From positions 1,116,001 to 1,180,000 of the forward strand of contig NZ_QHKL01000003.1 in NCBI RefSeq assembly GCF_003947415.1: a stretch of DNA of 64,000 nucleotides, read 5' to 3'. Shown here in pieces: positions 43,766 through 52,486 of this stretch (positions within the stretch are counted from its first letter, which is position 1; each line of letters begins with the position of its first letter). The notes beneath the pieces were generated by a model. It saw only the letters and a list, made by a program, of their open reading frames with translations, made no database searches and had not been told where the DNA came from. Source of the stretch: Amycolatopsis sp. WAC 01376. GTDB taxonomy: Bacteria; Actinomycetota; Actinomycetes; Mycobacteriales; Pseudonocardiaceae. A program made the translations under genes and the position numbers.

Positions 43766-45211
43766 TCAGCGCGTTGCCAGCCGGATCGGCAGGCCGTCCG
43801 CGGGAACGGGCAGCGAGACATAGTCCCAGCGTGCGGTGTAGTCCTCCGGGACCGACCACCGATACGCCCGCAGCATCTCGTGCAGCAGTGCCTTCACCTC
43901 GAACGTCCCGAAATGCAGGCCGATGCACTTGTGCGCGCCGCCGCCGAACGGCATCCACGCGTAGCGGTGCGACTTGTCCTCGCGGCGTTCCTCGCCGAAG
44001 CGTTCCGGGTCGAACCGCATCGGGTCGGTCCAGTACTCCGGCGCGAAATGGTTGACGGTGGGGGAAACCCCGACGAGTGTCCCTTCGGGAATGAAGTGGC
44101 CGAGAACCTCGGTGTCCTTCACGGTCTTCCTTGCCAGCGAAGGAACCGGCGCCACCAGCCGCAGGGCTTCCTTGATCACCAGGTCCAGCGTCGTCAGGGT
44201 CTCCAGCGCCTCGATGTCCGGCACGTCGTCGCCGAGCGCGAGGGACTCCTGGCGGGCACGTTCCTGCCATTCGGGGTTCTTCGCGAGGTGGTAGACGGCC
44301 GCGGCGCTGGTGATGGTCGACGTGTCGTGCGCGGCCATCATCAGGAAGATCATGTGGTTGACGACGTCGGAGTCGGTGAAGCGATCACCGTCTTCGGTGG
44401 TGGCGTGGCACAAGGCGGTGAAGAGGTCGTCGCCGTCGCTCGCCCGTTTCGCGGGCAGATTCGCCGAGAAGTAGCGTTCGAGGACCTTGCGGCCGTGCAG
44501 ACCAGCCGCCCAGCGGCCGCCGGGAACGGGAAAGCGCACGATGGCCGTGCCCGCGCGCACGGAATTCACGAACGCGCGGTTGATCGCGGCCGCGTCGTCG
44601 CCGGATCGCATGCCCATGAACACCCGCGTCGCGACGTCGAGCGTGAGTTGCTTGAGGGACCAGTAGATCCGCGGGTTCGGCCGGTCCGCCCACGCGGCGA
44701 TGCCCTCCCGCAGGGCCGGGCCCATCTGGTCGACGTAGCCGGTGAGCCGTTGCCGGGTGAACGCCGCCTGCATGATCCGGCGGTGCAGGTGATGCTCGCC
44801 GAAGTCGAGCAGCATCAGGCCGCGGTCGAAGAACTGCTCGATGAAGAACTTCCAGCCCTCCTGGGAGAAGGCCTTGTCCTTGTTCACCAACGCGATCTGC
44901 GTGGCCTCCGGGCCGGAGAGCGCGACGATGCGGCGGCCGAACGCGCCCATCCACGACACCGGGCCGTAGGTCTCGTAGCGTTTGAGGCCGAACTCGATGC
45001 CGAAGCGCATGAAGTCCAGCGCGTGCCCGATGACCGGCGGGCCTTCGTCGCCGAGGACGGGTTTGAGGCCCGGCGGGGCGGGCGCGAGTTCGCGGACCGG
45101 CCAGGTCGCGCCGAGCCAGCGCTGGTCGACCGAACGCGGCAAGGGGATCGACGTGAGCGGTGGGACCCGCTCGCGCAGCGCCCCGGTGACCTTTTCGACG
45201 GCGTTCGCCAT
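43766..45211 (-). CDS. cytochrome P450
   Basis: A 481-residue P450. I-helix MMAAHDTST, ExxR in KEALRL, and heme loop FGGGAHKCIG are all present. The longer N-terminus (WPVRELAPAPPGLKPVLGDEGPPVIGHAL) is like CYP136/CYP51-type enzymes, which act on sterols or lipids. ATG at 45211 has GGGGAG nine bases upstream; another ATG at 45220 is too close to it. The 209-base gap 43557-43765 downstream shows nothing recognisable. An operator-like dyad lies upstream at 45262. Confidence 0.92.
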   Translation of the reverse strand: MANAVEKVTGALRERVPPLTSIPLPRSVDQRWLGATWPVRELAPAPPGLKPVLGDEGPPVIGHALDFMRFGIEFGLKRYETYGPVSWMGAFGRRIVALSGPEATQIALVNKDKAFSQEGWKFFIEQFFDRGLMLLDFGEHHLHRRIMQAAFTRQRLTGYVDQMGPALREGIAAWADRPNPRIYWSLKQLTLDVATRVFMGMRSGDDAAAINRAFVNSVRAGTAIVRFPVPGGRWAAGLHGRKVLERYFSANLPAKRASDGDDLFTALCHATTEDGDRFTDSDVVNHMIFLMMAAHDTSTITSAAAVYHLAKNPEWQERARQESLALGDDVPDIEALETLTTLDLVIKEALRLVAPVPSLARKTVKDTEVLGHFIPEGTLVGVSPTVNHFAPEYWTDPMRFDPERFGEERREDKSHRYAWMPFGGGAHKCIGLHFGTFEVKALLHEMLRAYRWSVPEDYTARWDYVSLPVPADGLPIRLATR

Positions 45212-45261
45212 GGTGACCATCTCCCCGCTGAGATCGGCTACCGCTCCACCATCGCACCCTT

Positions 45262-45278
45262 ATTGACGTTCTGACAAT
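45262..45278. promoter_or_regulatory. operator-like dyad upstream of the P450 gene
   Basis: ATTGACGTTCTGACAAT is a dyad with one mismatch and a G-T pair. It lies 51 bases upstream of the P450 ATG, in the promoter position. It resembles TetR-family operators but no regulator gene is adjacent. Confidence 0.4.
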
Positions 45279-45291
45279 ACCTCGGCGGAAG

Positions 45292-45344
45292 TCCGTGAGG
45301 GCCTCCTTCCCTACTTTCAGGGTAGGGAAGGAGGCCCTCACGGA
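45292..45344. repeat. 53-bp perfect hairpin (hairpin 10), 3' of metE
   Basis: Perfect 23-base arms (45292-45314, 45322-45344) around TTTCAGG. Stem begins TCCGTGAGGGCCTCCTTCCC. Ends four bases from the metE stop codon. Confidence 0.96.
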
Positions 45345-45347
45345 ACG

Positions 45348-47621
45348 TCAGGAAAGCTCGGCGCGGACCGCTTGGGCGGCCGCGACCAGGTTCCGCAGCG
45401 CGGGCTCGACCTCGGCGTACCCGCGCGTCTTCAGGCCACAGTCCGGATTGACCCAGATCCGCTCGGCGGGCACGGCACCGACGGCGGTCCGCAACAGCCC
45501 GCTGACCTCGTCGACACCGGGGACGCGCGGCGAGTGGATGTCGTACACGCCCGGCCCGACACCGCGGCCGAAGCCCGCCGCGCCGAGGTCGGTGACGACC
45601 TCCATCTTCGACCGCGCGGCCTCGATGCTGGTGACGTCGGCGTCGAGCGCGTCGATCGCCTTGACCACCTCACCGAACTCCGAGTAGCACATATGCGTGT
45701 GGATCTGGGTCGCGTCGTCGATCCCGGACGTCGCGAGCCGGAACGACGAAACCGCCCACGCGAAGTACGCCTCGTGCGCCGCCGCGCGCAGCGGGAGCAG
45801 TTCGCGCAGCGCCGGCTCGTCCACCTGGATGACGCGGATGCCCGCCTGCTGCAGGTCGTGCACCTCGTCGCGGATGGCCAGCGCCACCTGGCGGGCGGTC
45901 TCGCCCAGCGGTTGATCGTCGCGGACGAACGACCACGCCAGGATCGTCACCGGACCGGTCAGCATCCCCTTGACGGGCTTGCCGGTCAGGCTCTGCGCGT
46001 AGCGCGCCCACTCGACGGTCATCGGCTCCGGACGTGAGACGTCGCCGTACAGGATCGGCGGCCGGACACACCGCGAACCGTAGGACTGCACCCAGCCGAA
46101 GTCGGTGGCCGCGAACCCGGCCAGCCGCTCGGCGAAGTACTGCACCATGTCGTTGCGTTCGGGTTCGCCGTGCACCAGCACGTCCAGCCCGAGCTCCTCC
46201 TGCAACCGGATGACGCGCTCGATCTCGGCCTTCATCGCGGCCTCGTAGCCCGCGTCGTCCAGCGAGCCCGCCTTGTGCGCGGCCCGCGCCTTGCGGACGC
46301 CGGTGGTCTGCGGGAACGAGCCGATCGTGGTGCTCGGCAACGGCGGCAGCTCCAAGGCGGCCTGCTGCGCCGCGGCGCGCTCGGCGTAGGGGGAGCGGAC
46401 GGTGTCCTCCGGCCGCAGCGCCTCCAGCCGGGCACGCACCCCGGCGTCGGCCAGGTCGGCCGCCGTCGCGCGATCCGCGGCCGCGGCACGAGCGGCGGAG
46501 AGGTCGACGCCGTCTTCCTTCAACGCGCGTCCGAGCAGGACGACCTCGTCGACCTTCTGCTTCGCGAACGCCAGCCAGCCCTTCAGCCGCGGATGGAGCC
46601 CGTCCTCCCGCTCGACGTCGTAGGGCACGTGCAGCAGCGAGCAGGACGTCGACACGCTGACCGACCTGGCGGTGCCGAGCAACGTCGCCGCCCGGCCGAG
46701 CGCGCGGGCGGGGTCGGTGCGCCAGACGTTGCGTCCGTCGACGACACCGGCCAGGACCTCCTTGTCCCGCAAGGCGGGTTCGGCCGCGACCGCGTCCACA
46801 AAGGACTCATCGGTGACGAGGTCGACGGCGATCGCGTCGATCGGGGAGCGGGCGAGCACGCCCAAGCCACGACCGAGACCGCCGAAGTACCCGGCGACCA
46901 GGATCTTCGGGCGCGCGGTCTCCTTCGCGAGCCGGTGGTAGGCGCGGATGAGTGCGTTGAGTTCCCGCTCGGTGCGGTCCGCGGCGAAGGCGGGTTCGTC
47001 GAACTGGACCCACTCGACGCCTTCGTCATGCAGGCGCCTTAGCAGCTCGACGTAGCCGTCGAGGAGGTTGTCGAGCAGATCCAGTGGACGGAAGCCCTCC
47101 GGAGCGGTCTCGCTCGCCTTCGCGAGCAGCAGGAACGTCACCGGGCCCACCAGCACCGGCCGCGTCTCGACGCCGATCGCGCGGGCCTCGCGGTACTCGT
47201 CGAGCGGTTTGGTGCCGGAGAGCGCGAACGACGTCTCCGGGCCGAGTTCGGGGACGATGTAGTGGTAGTTCGTGTCGAACCACTTCGTCATCTCCATCGC
47301 CGGCGCGTCCTGCACCCCGCGCGCGGCGGCGAAGTAGGTGTCGAGCGGCGAAAGACCGAGCGTCGCGAAGCGCTCCGGCAGCGCTCCGAACAGCTCGGCG
47401 GTGTCGAGCACCTGATCGTAGTGGGAGAACGTGTTGGAGGGGACGGAATCCAGCCCCGCGTCCTTGAGTTCCCGCCAGGCCCGGGTGCGCAGCGCGCGGC
47501 CGGCGCCCAGCAGTTCGGCCTCGTCGATCTTGCCCGCCCAGTAGCGTTCGAGTGAACGCTTGAGTTCCCTGTCCGGTCCGATGCGGGGGTAGCCCAGCAC
47601 AGTCGTGCCGATTTCGGTCAC
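45348..47621 (-). CDS. metE: cobalamin-independent methionine synthase
   Basis: A 757-residue two-domain MetE that transfers methyl from 5-methyltetrahydropteroyltriglutamate to homocysteine. The N-terminus TVLGYPRIGPDRELKRSLERYW is diagnostic. Zinc ligands are seen in HTHMCYSEF (His and Cys) and NPDCGLKTR (Cys). GTG at 47621 follows GAGGAGAG. A cobalamin riboswitch lies in its 5' leader, so expression should drop when B12 is available and a MetH enzyme can take over. Confidence 0.97.
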   Translation of the reverse strand: MTEIGTTVLGYPRIGPDRELKRSLERYWAGKIDEAELLGAGRALRTRAWRELKDAGLDSVPSNTFSHYDQVLDTAELFGALPERFATLGLSPLDTYFAAARGVQDAPAMEMTKWFDTNYHYIVPELGPETSFALSGTKPLDEYREARAIGVETRPVLVGPVTFLLLAKASETAPEGFRPLDLLDNLLDGYVELLRRLHDEGVEWVQFDEPAFAADRTERELNALIRAYHRLAKETARPKILVAGYFGGLGRGLGVLARSPIDAIAVDLVTDESFVDAVAAEPALRDKEVLAGVVDGRNVWRTDPARALGRAATLLGTARSVSVSTSCSLLHVPYDVEREDGLHPRLKGWLAFAKQKVDEVVLLGRALKEDGVDLSAARAAAADRATAADLADAGVRARLEALRPEDTVRSPYAERAAAQQAALELPPLPSTTIGSFPQTTGVRKARAAHKAGSLDDAGYEAAMKAEIERVIRLQEELGLDVLVHGEPERNDMVQYFAERLAGFAATDFGWVQSYGSRCVRPPILYGDVSRPEPMTVEWARYAQSLTGKPVKGMLTGPVTILAWSFVRDDQPLGETARQVALAIRDEVHDLQQAGIRVIQVDEPALRELLPLRAAAHEAYFAWAVSSFRLATSGIDDATQIHTHMCYSEFGEVVKAIDALDADVTSIEAARSKMEVVTDLGAAGFGRGVGPGVYDIHSPRVPGVDEVSGLLRTAVGAVPAERIWVNPDCGLKTRGYAEVEPALRNLVAAAQAVRAELS

Positions 47622-47730
47622 AGCTCTCTCCTCGCGAGCTTGTCGTGAGAGCCCGGAGCGCGCAGGAGTGACCGCCGTTCGGTCGCGCCCATCCCACGAG
47701 GCCCGGACTCACGCACGCCGTCGGCGCGCG

Positions 47731-47930
47731 TACCACGGGCAGGTCTTCGGACTCGTGGGCGGCTCGCTCGCTCCTACCGGCCGTCGCTTCCCGGGGCGCC
47801 ATGTCCCAGTGCTTTACCGTGTCTCGCACGGTGACGGCTTTCGTTCCCACATACCGCTGCGGGGCAGTCCCGGATTCACACCGGGTTCCCTGTTACCTCG
47901 ACCGGACTGAGAGGCCGGGCGAACCAGTAG
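47731..47930 (-). promoter_or_regulatory. cobalamin (AdoCbl) riboswitch in the metE leader
   Basis: Read on the minus strand the leader contains GGGAACCCGGTGTGAATCC, then GGGACTGCCCCGCAGCGGTA and GTGGGAACGAAAGCC, the conserved core of cobalamin riboswitches, and ends with GAGTCCGAAGACCTGCCCGT, the usual 3' conserved element. The order and spacing match the class. It ends about 110 bases before the metE GTG, and the intervening leader can hold an expression platform. The 477-base gap 47622-48098 consists of this element and hairpins 11 and 12. Confidence 0.95.
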
Positions 47931-47964
47931 CACCTTGGAGCGTACTCAGGCCCACAAGTAGGTA

Positions 47965-48012
47965 GGTCGTGAGTGGTAAGTGTCGTTCTAACGACACTTA
48001 CCACTCACGACC
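47965..48012. repeat. 48-bp perfect hairpin (hairpin 11)
   Basis: Perfect 23-base arms (47965-47987, 47990-48012) with a 2-base loop. Stem begins GGTCGTGAGTGGTAAGTGTC. Outer 12 bases are the same as in hairpin 13. Lies between the metE promoter region and the nrdB 3' end. Confidence 0.95.
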
Positions 48013-48034
48013 CCCATCGAAAACCGCACATCGC

Positions 48035-48083
48035 CATGAAGGCCCCCTTCCTGTACCTAGGCGCAAGGAAGGGGGCCTTCATG
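48035..48083. repeat. 49-bp perfect hairpin with 13-base loop (hairpin 12)
   Basis: Perfect 18-base arms (48035-48052, 48066-48083); stem CATGAAGGCCCCCTTCCT. Loop GTACCTAGGCGCA is the exact reverse complement of the loop in hairpin 16. It is 16 bases beyond the nrdB stop. Confidence 0.95.
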
Positions 48084-48098
48084 TACTACGGGCGGGGG

Positions 48099-49175
48099 TC
48101 AGTCCCAGTCGAGGGCGCCACCGGACTGGTACTCGATGACGCGGGTCTCGAAGAAGTTCTTCTCCTTCTTGAGGTCCATCGCCTCCGACATCCACGGGAA
48201 CGGGTTCTCGGTCTCGCCGAAGATCGGCGCGAGGCCGATCTGCTGCGCGCGACGGTCGGTGATGAAGTGCATGTACTGCTCGATCAGCTCGGCCGAGAGC
48301 CCGAGCATGCCGCGAGGCATGGTGTCGCGGGCGTAGGCGACCTCGAGCTCGCATGCCTCGGTCAGCATGCCGCGGATCTCCGCCTGGAACTCCTCGGTCC
48401 ACAGGTGCGGGTTCTCGATCTTGATCTGGTTGATGCAGTCGATGCCGAAGTTCAGGTGGATCGACTCGTCGCGCAGGATGTACTGGTACTGCTCGGCGAT
48501 GCCGATCATCTTGTTCCGGCGGCCGAGCGAGAGGATCTGCGCGAAGCCGGTGTAGAACCACATGCCCTCGAAGATCACGTAGAACGCGACCAGGTCACGA
48601 AGGAAGTTCTGGTCGGCCTCGGGGGTGCCGGTCTCGAAGTCCGGGTTCTCCAGGTTCTGCGTGTACTTCAGCGCCCACGCGTCCTTCTCCGAGATGGACG
48701 GGACCTCGCGGTACATGTTGAACAGCTCGCCCTCGACCAGGCCGAGGCTCTCGCAGATGTACTGGAAGGTGTGCGTGTGCACGGCCTCCTCGAACGCCTG
48801 GCGCAGCAGGTACTGGCGGCATTCGGGGTTGGTGATCTGCCGGTACACCGCGAGCACGATGTTGTTGGCCACCAGCGATTCCGCGGTGGCGAAGAAGCCG
48901 AGGTTGCGCTTGAGCATGGTGCGCTCGTCCTCGGTGAGGCCGTCGGCCGACTTCCACAGCGCGATGTCGGCCTGCATGGCGACCTCGGTCGGCATCCAGT
49001 GGTTGTTGCAGCCGGCGAGGTACTTCTCCCACGCCCAGGTGTACTTCATCGGCAGCAGCTGGTTGACGTCGGCGCGGGCGTTGATCATCCGCTTGTCGTC
49101 GACGTTGATGCGGGCGGCGCCGACTTCGATCTCACCGAGCCCGGTGGCGTCGGTGGAAGCGTCAAAGGTGGTCAT
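48099..49175 (-). CDS. nrdB: ribonucleotide reductase R2 subunit, class Ic (Phe-for-Tyr) type
   Basis: A 358-residue ferritin-like R2. Metal ligands by alignment with Chlamydia trachomatis R2 (constant offset of 10): E99, E130, H133, E203, E237, H240. The radical tyrosine position is F137 (EEAVHTHTFQYI), and the first ligand is Glu instead of Asp; Y139 matches Chlamydia Y129. This is the signature of class Ic enzymes that use a Mn(IV)/Fe(III) cofactor. It supplies the oxidant for NrdA. ATG at 49175. Downstream of nrdA in the same direction, with hairpin 13 between them. Confidence 0.95.
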   Translation of the reverse strand: MTTFDASTDATGLGEIEVGAARINVDDKRMINARADVNQLLPMKYTWAWEKYLAGCNNHWMPTEVAMQADIALWKSADGLTEDERTMLKRNLGFFATAESLVANNIVLAVYRQITNPECRQYLLRQAFEEAVHTHTFQYICESLGLVEGELFNMYREVPSISEKDAWALKYTQNLENPDFETGTPEADQNFLRDLVAFYVIFEGMWFYTGFAQILSLGRRNKMIGIAEQYQYILRDESIHLNFGIDCINQIKIENPHLWTEEFQAEIRGMLTEACELEVAYARDTMPRGMLGLSAELIEQYMHFITDRRAQQIGLAPIFGETENPFPWMSEAMDLKKEKNFFETRVIEYQSGGALDWD

Positions 49176-49204
49176 GGAGGCTCACTTCACGTGTGGGTCG
49201 GGTG

Positions 49205-49252
49205 GGTCGTGAGTGGCGATTCGGGTCAGAACACGAATCGCCACTCACGACC
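49205..49252. repeat. 48-bp perfect hairpin (hairpin 13) between nrdA and nrdB
   Basis: Perfect 19-base arms (49205-49223, 49234-49252) around GGTCAGAACA; stem GGTCGTGAGTGGCGATTCG. It starts six bases after the nrdA stop and lies upstream of nrdB, so it is inside what should be an operon and could set the NrdA:NrdB ratio. Confidence 0.95.
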
Positions 49253-49258
49253 GGGCGG

Positions 49259-52200
49259 TCACTGGCAGGCTTCGCAGTCGGGGTCGTCGATCCGGCAGGC
49301 GGCACCGTCGGTGGCGACGAAGTCGACGTCCGAGACCTGCGGCATCTCCTTCGGCTCCGGCTTGGCGGCCGGGGCCGGGGCGGTCACCGGGACGGCCGGG
49401 ACCGCGGCGGCGGGCGGCGGCGAGACCGCGGCGGAAGCCGACGGGGCGGGCGAAGCGGCGGGAGCCGGGGCGGCGGTCTTGGGTGCCGAAGGCGGGGCCG
49501 GGGTGGCCGAGACCGCGTTCAGCTTGCCGTCGGTGCCGCGCAGGGTGCTCTTCTCCACGTGCGTCGCGGACCGCGCCCGCAGGTAGTACGTGGTCTTGAG
49601 GCCCTTGTGCCAGGCGTAGCGGTACAGCTCGTCGAGCTTGCGGCCGCTGGGCGCCGCGATGTACAGGTTCAGCGACTGCGCCTGGTCGATCCACTTCTGA
49701 CGCCGCGAACCGGCGTCCACCAGCCACTTCGACTCGATCTCGAACGCGGTGGCGTACAGCGCCTTCAGGTCGTCCGGCACGCGGTCGATCTGGCCGAGGC
49801 TGCCGTCGAAGTACTTCAGGTCCGAGACCATGACCTCGTCCCACAGCCCGCGCTCCTTGAGCGAGCGGACCAGGTGCGGGTTCACCACGGTGAAGTCGCC
49901 GGACATGTTCGACTTGACGAACAGGTTCTGGAACAGCGGCTCGATCGACTGCCCGACGCCGCAGATGTTGGAGATCGTCGCGGTCGGCGCGATCGCCATC
50001 ACGTTGGAGTTGCGCATGCCGACGGTCTTGACGCGCTCACGCAGCGGCGCCCAGTCCAAAGTGGACGACGTGTCGACGTCGAGCGCGTCGCCCTGACGGG
50101 CGTCGATCAGCAGCTGCAGCGAGTCGATCGGCAGGATTCCCTTGCTCCACAAGGAACCCTCGAACGTCTGGTACTGGCCGCGCTCCTCGGCGAGGTCGGT
50201 CGACGCCGAGATCGCGTAGTAGCTGATGTGCTCCATGCTGGTGTCCGCGAACTGCACGGCCTCGTCCGAGGACAGCGGGACACCGATCTCGAACAGCGCG
50301 TCCTGGAAGCCCATCAGGCCGAGGCCGATCGGGCGGTGGCGCAGGTTGGAGCGGCGCGCCTCCGGGATCGTGTAGAAGTTGATGTCGATCACGTTGTCGA
50401 GCATGCGGACCGCGGTGCGCACGGTCTTCTCGAGCCGCGCGGTGTCCAAGCCCTCGGGCGTGACGTGCTTGAGCAGGTTCACCGAGCCGAGGTTGCAGAC
50501 CGCGACCTCGTCGGTGGTGGTGTTCAGGGTGATCTCGGTGCACAGGTTGGACGAGTGCACGACACCCACGTGCTGCTGCGGCGAGCGCAGGTTGCACGGG
50601 TCCTTGAAGGTGATCCACGGGTGGCCGGTCTCGAACAGCATGGTCAGCATGCGGCGCCACAGGTCGACCGCGCGGATCTTGCGGAACACCTTCAGCTCGC
50701 CGCGTTCGGCGGCGGCCTCGTACTCGCGGTAGCGCTCGGCGAACGCGGTGCCGTAGAGGTCGTGCAGGTCCGGGGTCTCGTTCGGCGAGAACAGCGTCCA
50801 CTGCGCGTCGGCCTCGACGCGGCGAAGGAACTCGTCGGGCACCCAGTTCGCGGTGTTCATGTCGTGCGTACGACGACGGTCGTCGCCGGTGTTCTTGCGC
50901 AGGTCGAGGAATTCCTCGATGTCCACGTGCCAGGTCTCGAGGTACGCGCAGGCCGCGCCCTTGCGCTTGCCGCCCTGGTTCACCGCGACCGCGGTGTCGT
51001 TGGCGATCTTGAGGAACGGCACGACGCCCTGCGACTGGCCGTTGGTGCCCTTGATGTGCGCGCCGAGGCCGCGGACCGGGGTCCAGTCGTTGCCGAGGCC
51101 GCCCGAGTACTTCGCCAGCAGCGCGTTGTTCTTGTACGCCTGGAAGATCGAGTCCAGGTCATCGTCCACAGTGGTCAGGAAGCAGGACGACAGCTGCGGG
51201 CGAGTGGTGCCCGAGTTGAACAGCGTCGGGGTGGACGCCATGAAGTGGAACGTCGAGAGCAGCTCATAAAACTCGATGGCACGAGATTCCCGGTTGTCCT
51301 CGCGGATCGCCAGCCCCATCGCGACGCGCATGAAGAACGCCTGCGGCAGCTCGAAGCGGATGCCGTCGTGGTGCTGGAAGTACCGGTCGTACAGGGTCTG
51401 CAGGCCGAGGAAGCCGAAGTCGAGGTCGCGCTCGGCGTGGATGGCCGCGGTGATCTTGTCCAGGTCGAACGTCTGGAGCTCGGGGTTGACCAGCTCCAGC
51501 TCGATGGCGCGCTTGAGGTAGTCGCGGAAGTACTGCGGGTACCTGGCGGTCATCTCGTCCTGGCTGGCCAGCTGCGGCGTGCCCGCGAGGTAGGTGAGTG
51601 CCTCGCCGCGGAGCTTGTCCGCGAGCAGCCGGGCGCTGACGTAGGAGTAGTTCGGCTCCTGCTCGACGAGCACGCGCGCGGCCATGATCTGGGCGAGGGC
51701 GAGTTCGTCGGCGCTGATGCCGTCGTAGAGATTGCGCTTGGCCTCGGCCAGCACCGGCTCGGCCGAGACGTCATCCAGGCCGGCGACGGCCTCGCCGACG
51801 ACGTGCGAGACGCGGGCCCAGTCGAGCGGACGGAGCGAGCCATCGGCCGCCTTGACGCTGATGGCGACGTCGGACGAAGCAGGCTTCTCGGCGTCACGGG
51901 CCTTCGCGCGCTCATCGCGGTACAGGACGTACGCGCGGGCGACCTTGTGGTGCTCGCCGCGCATCAGCGCGAGCTCGACGATGTCCTGGATCTGCTCGAT
52001 GTGCAGCGCGGTCTCGGGACCGGCGTGGCGGAGCAGGGTGGCTTCGATCTGTTCGGTCAGTTCGTTGACCAGGTGGTGGATCCGCGACGAGGCGGCCGCG
52101 TCACCGCCCTCGACGGCGAGGAAGGCCTTGGTCACGGCGACCGAGATCTTGTTCGCGTCGAAGGGGGACACGCTGCCGTCCCGCCGGATGACTCGCACGG

Positions 52201-52264
52201 TCGCGGGCGTCGTGTCCGAGGACGAGGGCGGCCGCTGACCGGTTTCCGAGTTGACCACTGTCAT
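49259..52264 (-). CDS. nrdA: ribonucleotide reductase R1 (catalytic) subunit
   Basis: A 1001-residue class I R1. Two N-terminal ATP-cone regions (VIRRDGSVSPFDANKISVAV and VKAADGSLRPLDWARVSHVV), then the catalytic barrel with PQLSSCFLTT, NLCTEITLNT (finger-loop Asn-Cys-Glu) and RNSNVMAIAPTATISNICG. An Ala/Pro-rich linker of roughly 60 residues separates the core from the C-terminal redox cysteines CRIDDPDCEACQ. Makes dNDPs from NDPs with NrdB. The ATG at 52264 follows GGAG; a start at 52297 is rejected. Confidence 0.95.
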   Translation of the reverse strand: MTVVNSETGQRPPSSSDTTPATVRVIRRDGSVSPFDANKISVAVTKAFLAVEGGDAAASSRIHHLVNELTEQIEATLLRHAGPETALHIEQIQDIVELALMRGEHHKVARAYVLYRDERAKARDAEKPASSDVAISVKAADGSLRPLDWARVSHVVGEAVAGLDDVSAEPVLAEAKRNLYDGISADELALAQIMAARVLVEQEPNYSYVSARLLADKLRGEALTYLAGTPQLASQDEMTARYPQYFRDYLKRAIELELVNPELQTFDLDKITAAIHAERDLDFGFLGLQTLYDRYFQHHDGIRFELPQAFFMRVAMGLAIREDNRESRAIEFYELLSTFHFMASTPTLFNSGTTRPQLSSCFLTTVDDDLDSIFQAYKNNALLAKYSGGLGNDWTPVRGLGAHIKGTNGQSQGVVPFLKIANDTAVAVNQGGKRKGAACAYLETWHVDIEEFLDLRKNTGDDRRRTHDMNTANWVPDEFLRRVEADAQWTLFSPNETPDLHDLYGTAFAERYREYEAAAERGELKVFRKIRAVDLWRRMLTMLFETGHPWITFKDPCNLRSPQQHVGVVHSSNLCTEITLNTTTDEVAVCNLGSVNLLKHVTPEGLDTARLEKTVRTAVRMLDNVIDINFYTIPEARRSNLRHRPIGLGLMGFQDALFEIGVPLSSDEAVQFADTSMEHISYYAISASTDLAEERGQYQTFEGSLWSKGILPIDSLQLLIDARQGDALDVDTSSTLDWAPLRERVKTVGMRNSNVMAIAPTATISNICGVGQSIEPLFQNLFVKSNMSGDFTVVNPHLVRSLKERGLWDEVMVSDLKYFDGSLGQIDRVPDDLKALYATAFEIESKWLVDAGSRRQKWIDQAQSLNLYIAAPSGRKLDELYRYAWHKGLKTTYYLRARSATHVEKSTLRGTDGKLNAVSATPAPPSAPKTAAPAPAASPAPSASAAVSPPPAAAVPAVPVTAPAPAAKPEPKEMPQVSDVDFVATDGAACRIDDPDCEACQ

Positions 52265-52486
52265 GCATGACTCCAAGAGGGCGCGTTGAAGCACCACAAG
52301 GCCTCACAAGGCCGTGCGCTGCACGTTCACAAAGCTGTCCGACCACCGCTCCCGAGCGGTCTCCCCGTCGCTGGGCGGTGCCGGTTCCCAGAGACTACAT
52401 GTAGGGGTCGGAGCCTGCACGTGCCCCAATGGGTGGCGTGTCGTGGTCTCACCCTGCCGGGTTAGCCGATCACGCTGAGCGGCTGG
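52265..52486 (-). promoter_or_regulatory. nrdA upstream region with a possible NrdR box
   Basis: This 222-base gap lies between nrdA and the ADC-like gene. CTACATGTAG (52395-52404) is a perfect 10-bp palindrome in the sequence CCCCTACATGTAGTCT (minus strand), loosely like an NrdR box, but I cannot find the usual second box at one helical-turn spacing. No ORF or hairpin of the common family is present. Confidence 0.35.

Noticed and set aside
49193..52270. A 1025-residue open frame on the plus strand opposite nrdA
   Set aside because: Antisense shadow of nrdA with low-complexity composition; nrdA itself shows all catalytic motifs.
52265..52486. A cobalamin riboswitch upstream of nrdA, as in Streptomyces nrdABS
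   Set aside because: I looked for the GGGAA..CCGGTG and GCCCCCGC-type conserved blocks on the minus strand and did not find them; only a weak NrdR-like palindrome is there.
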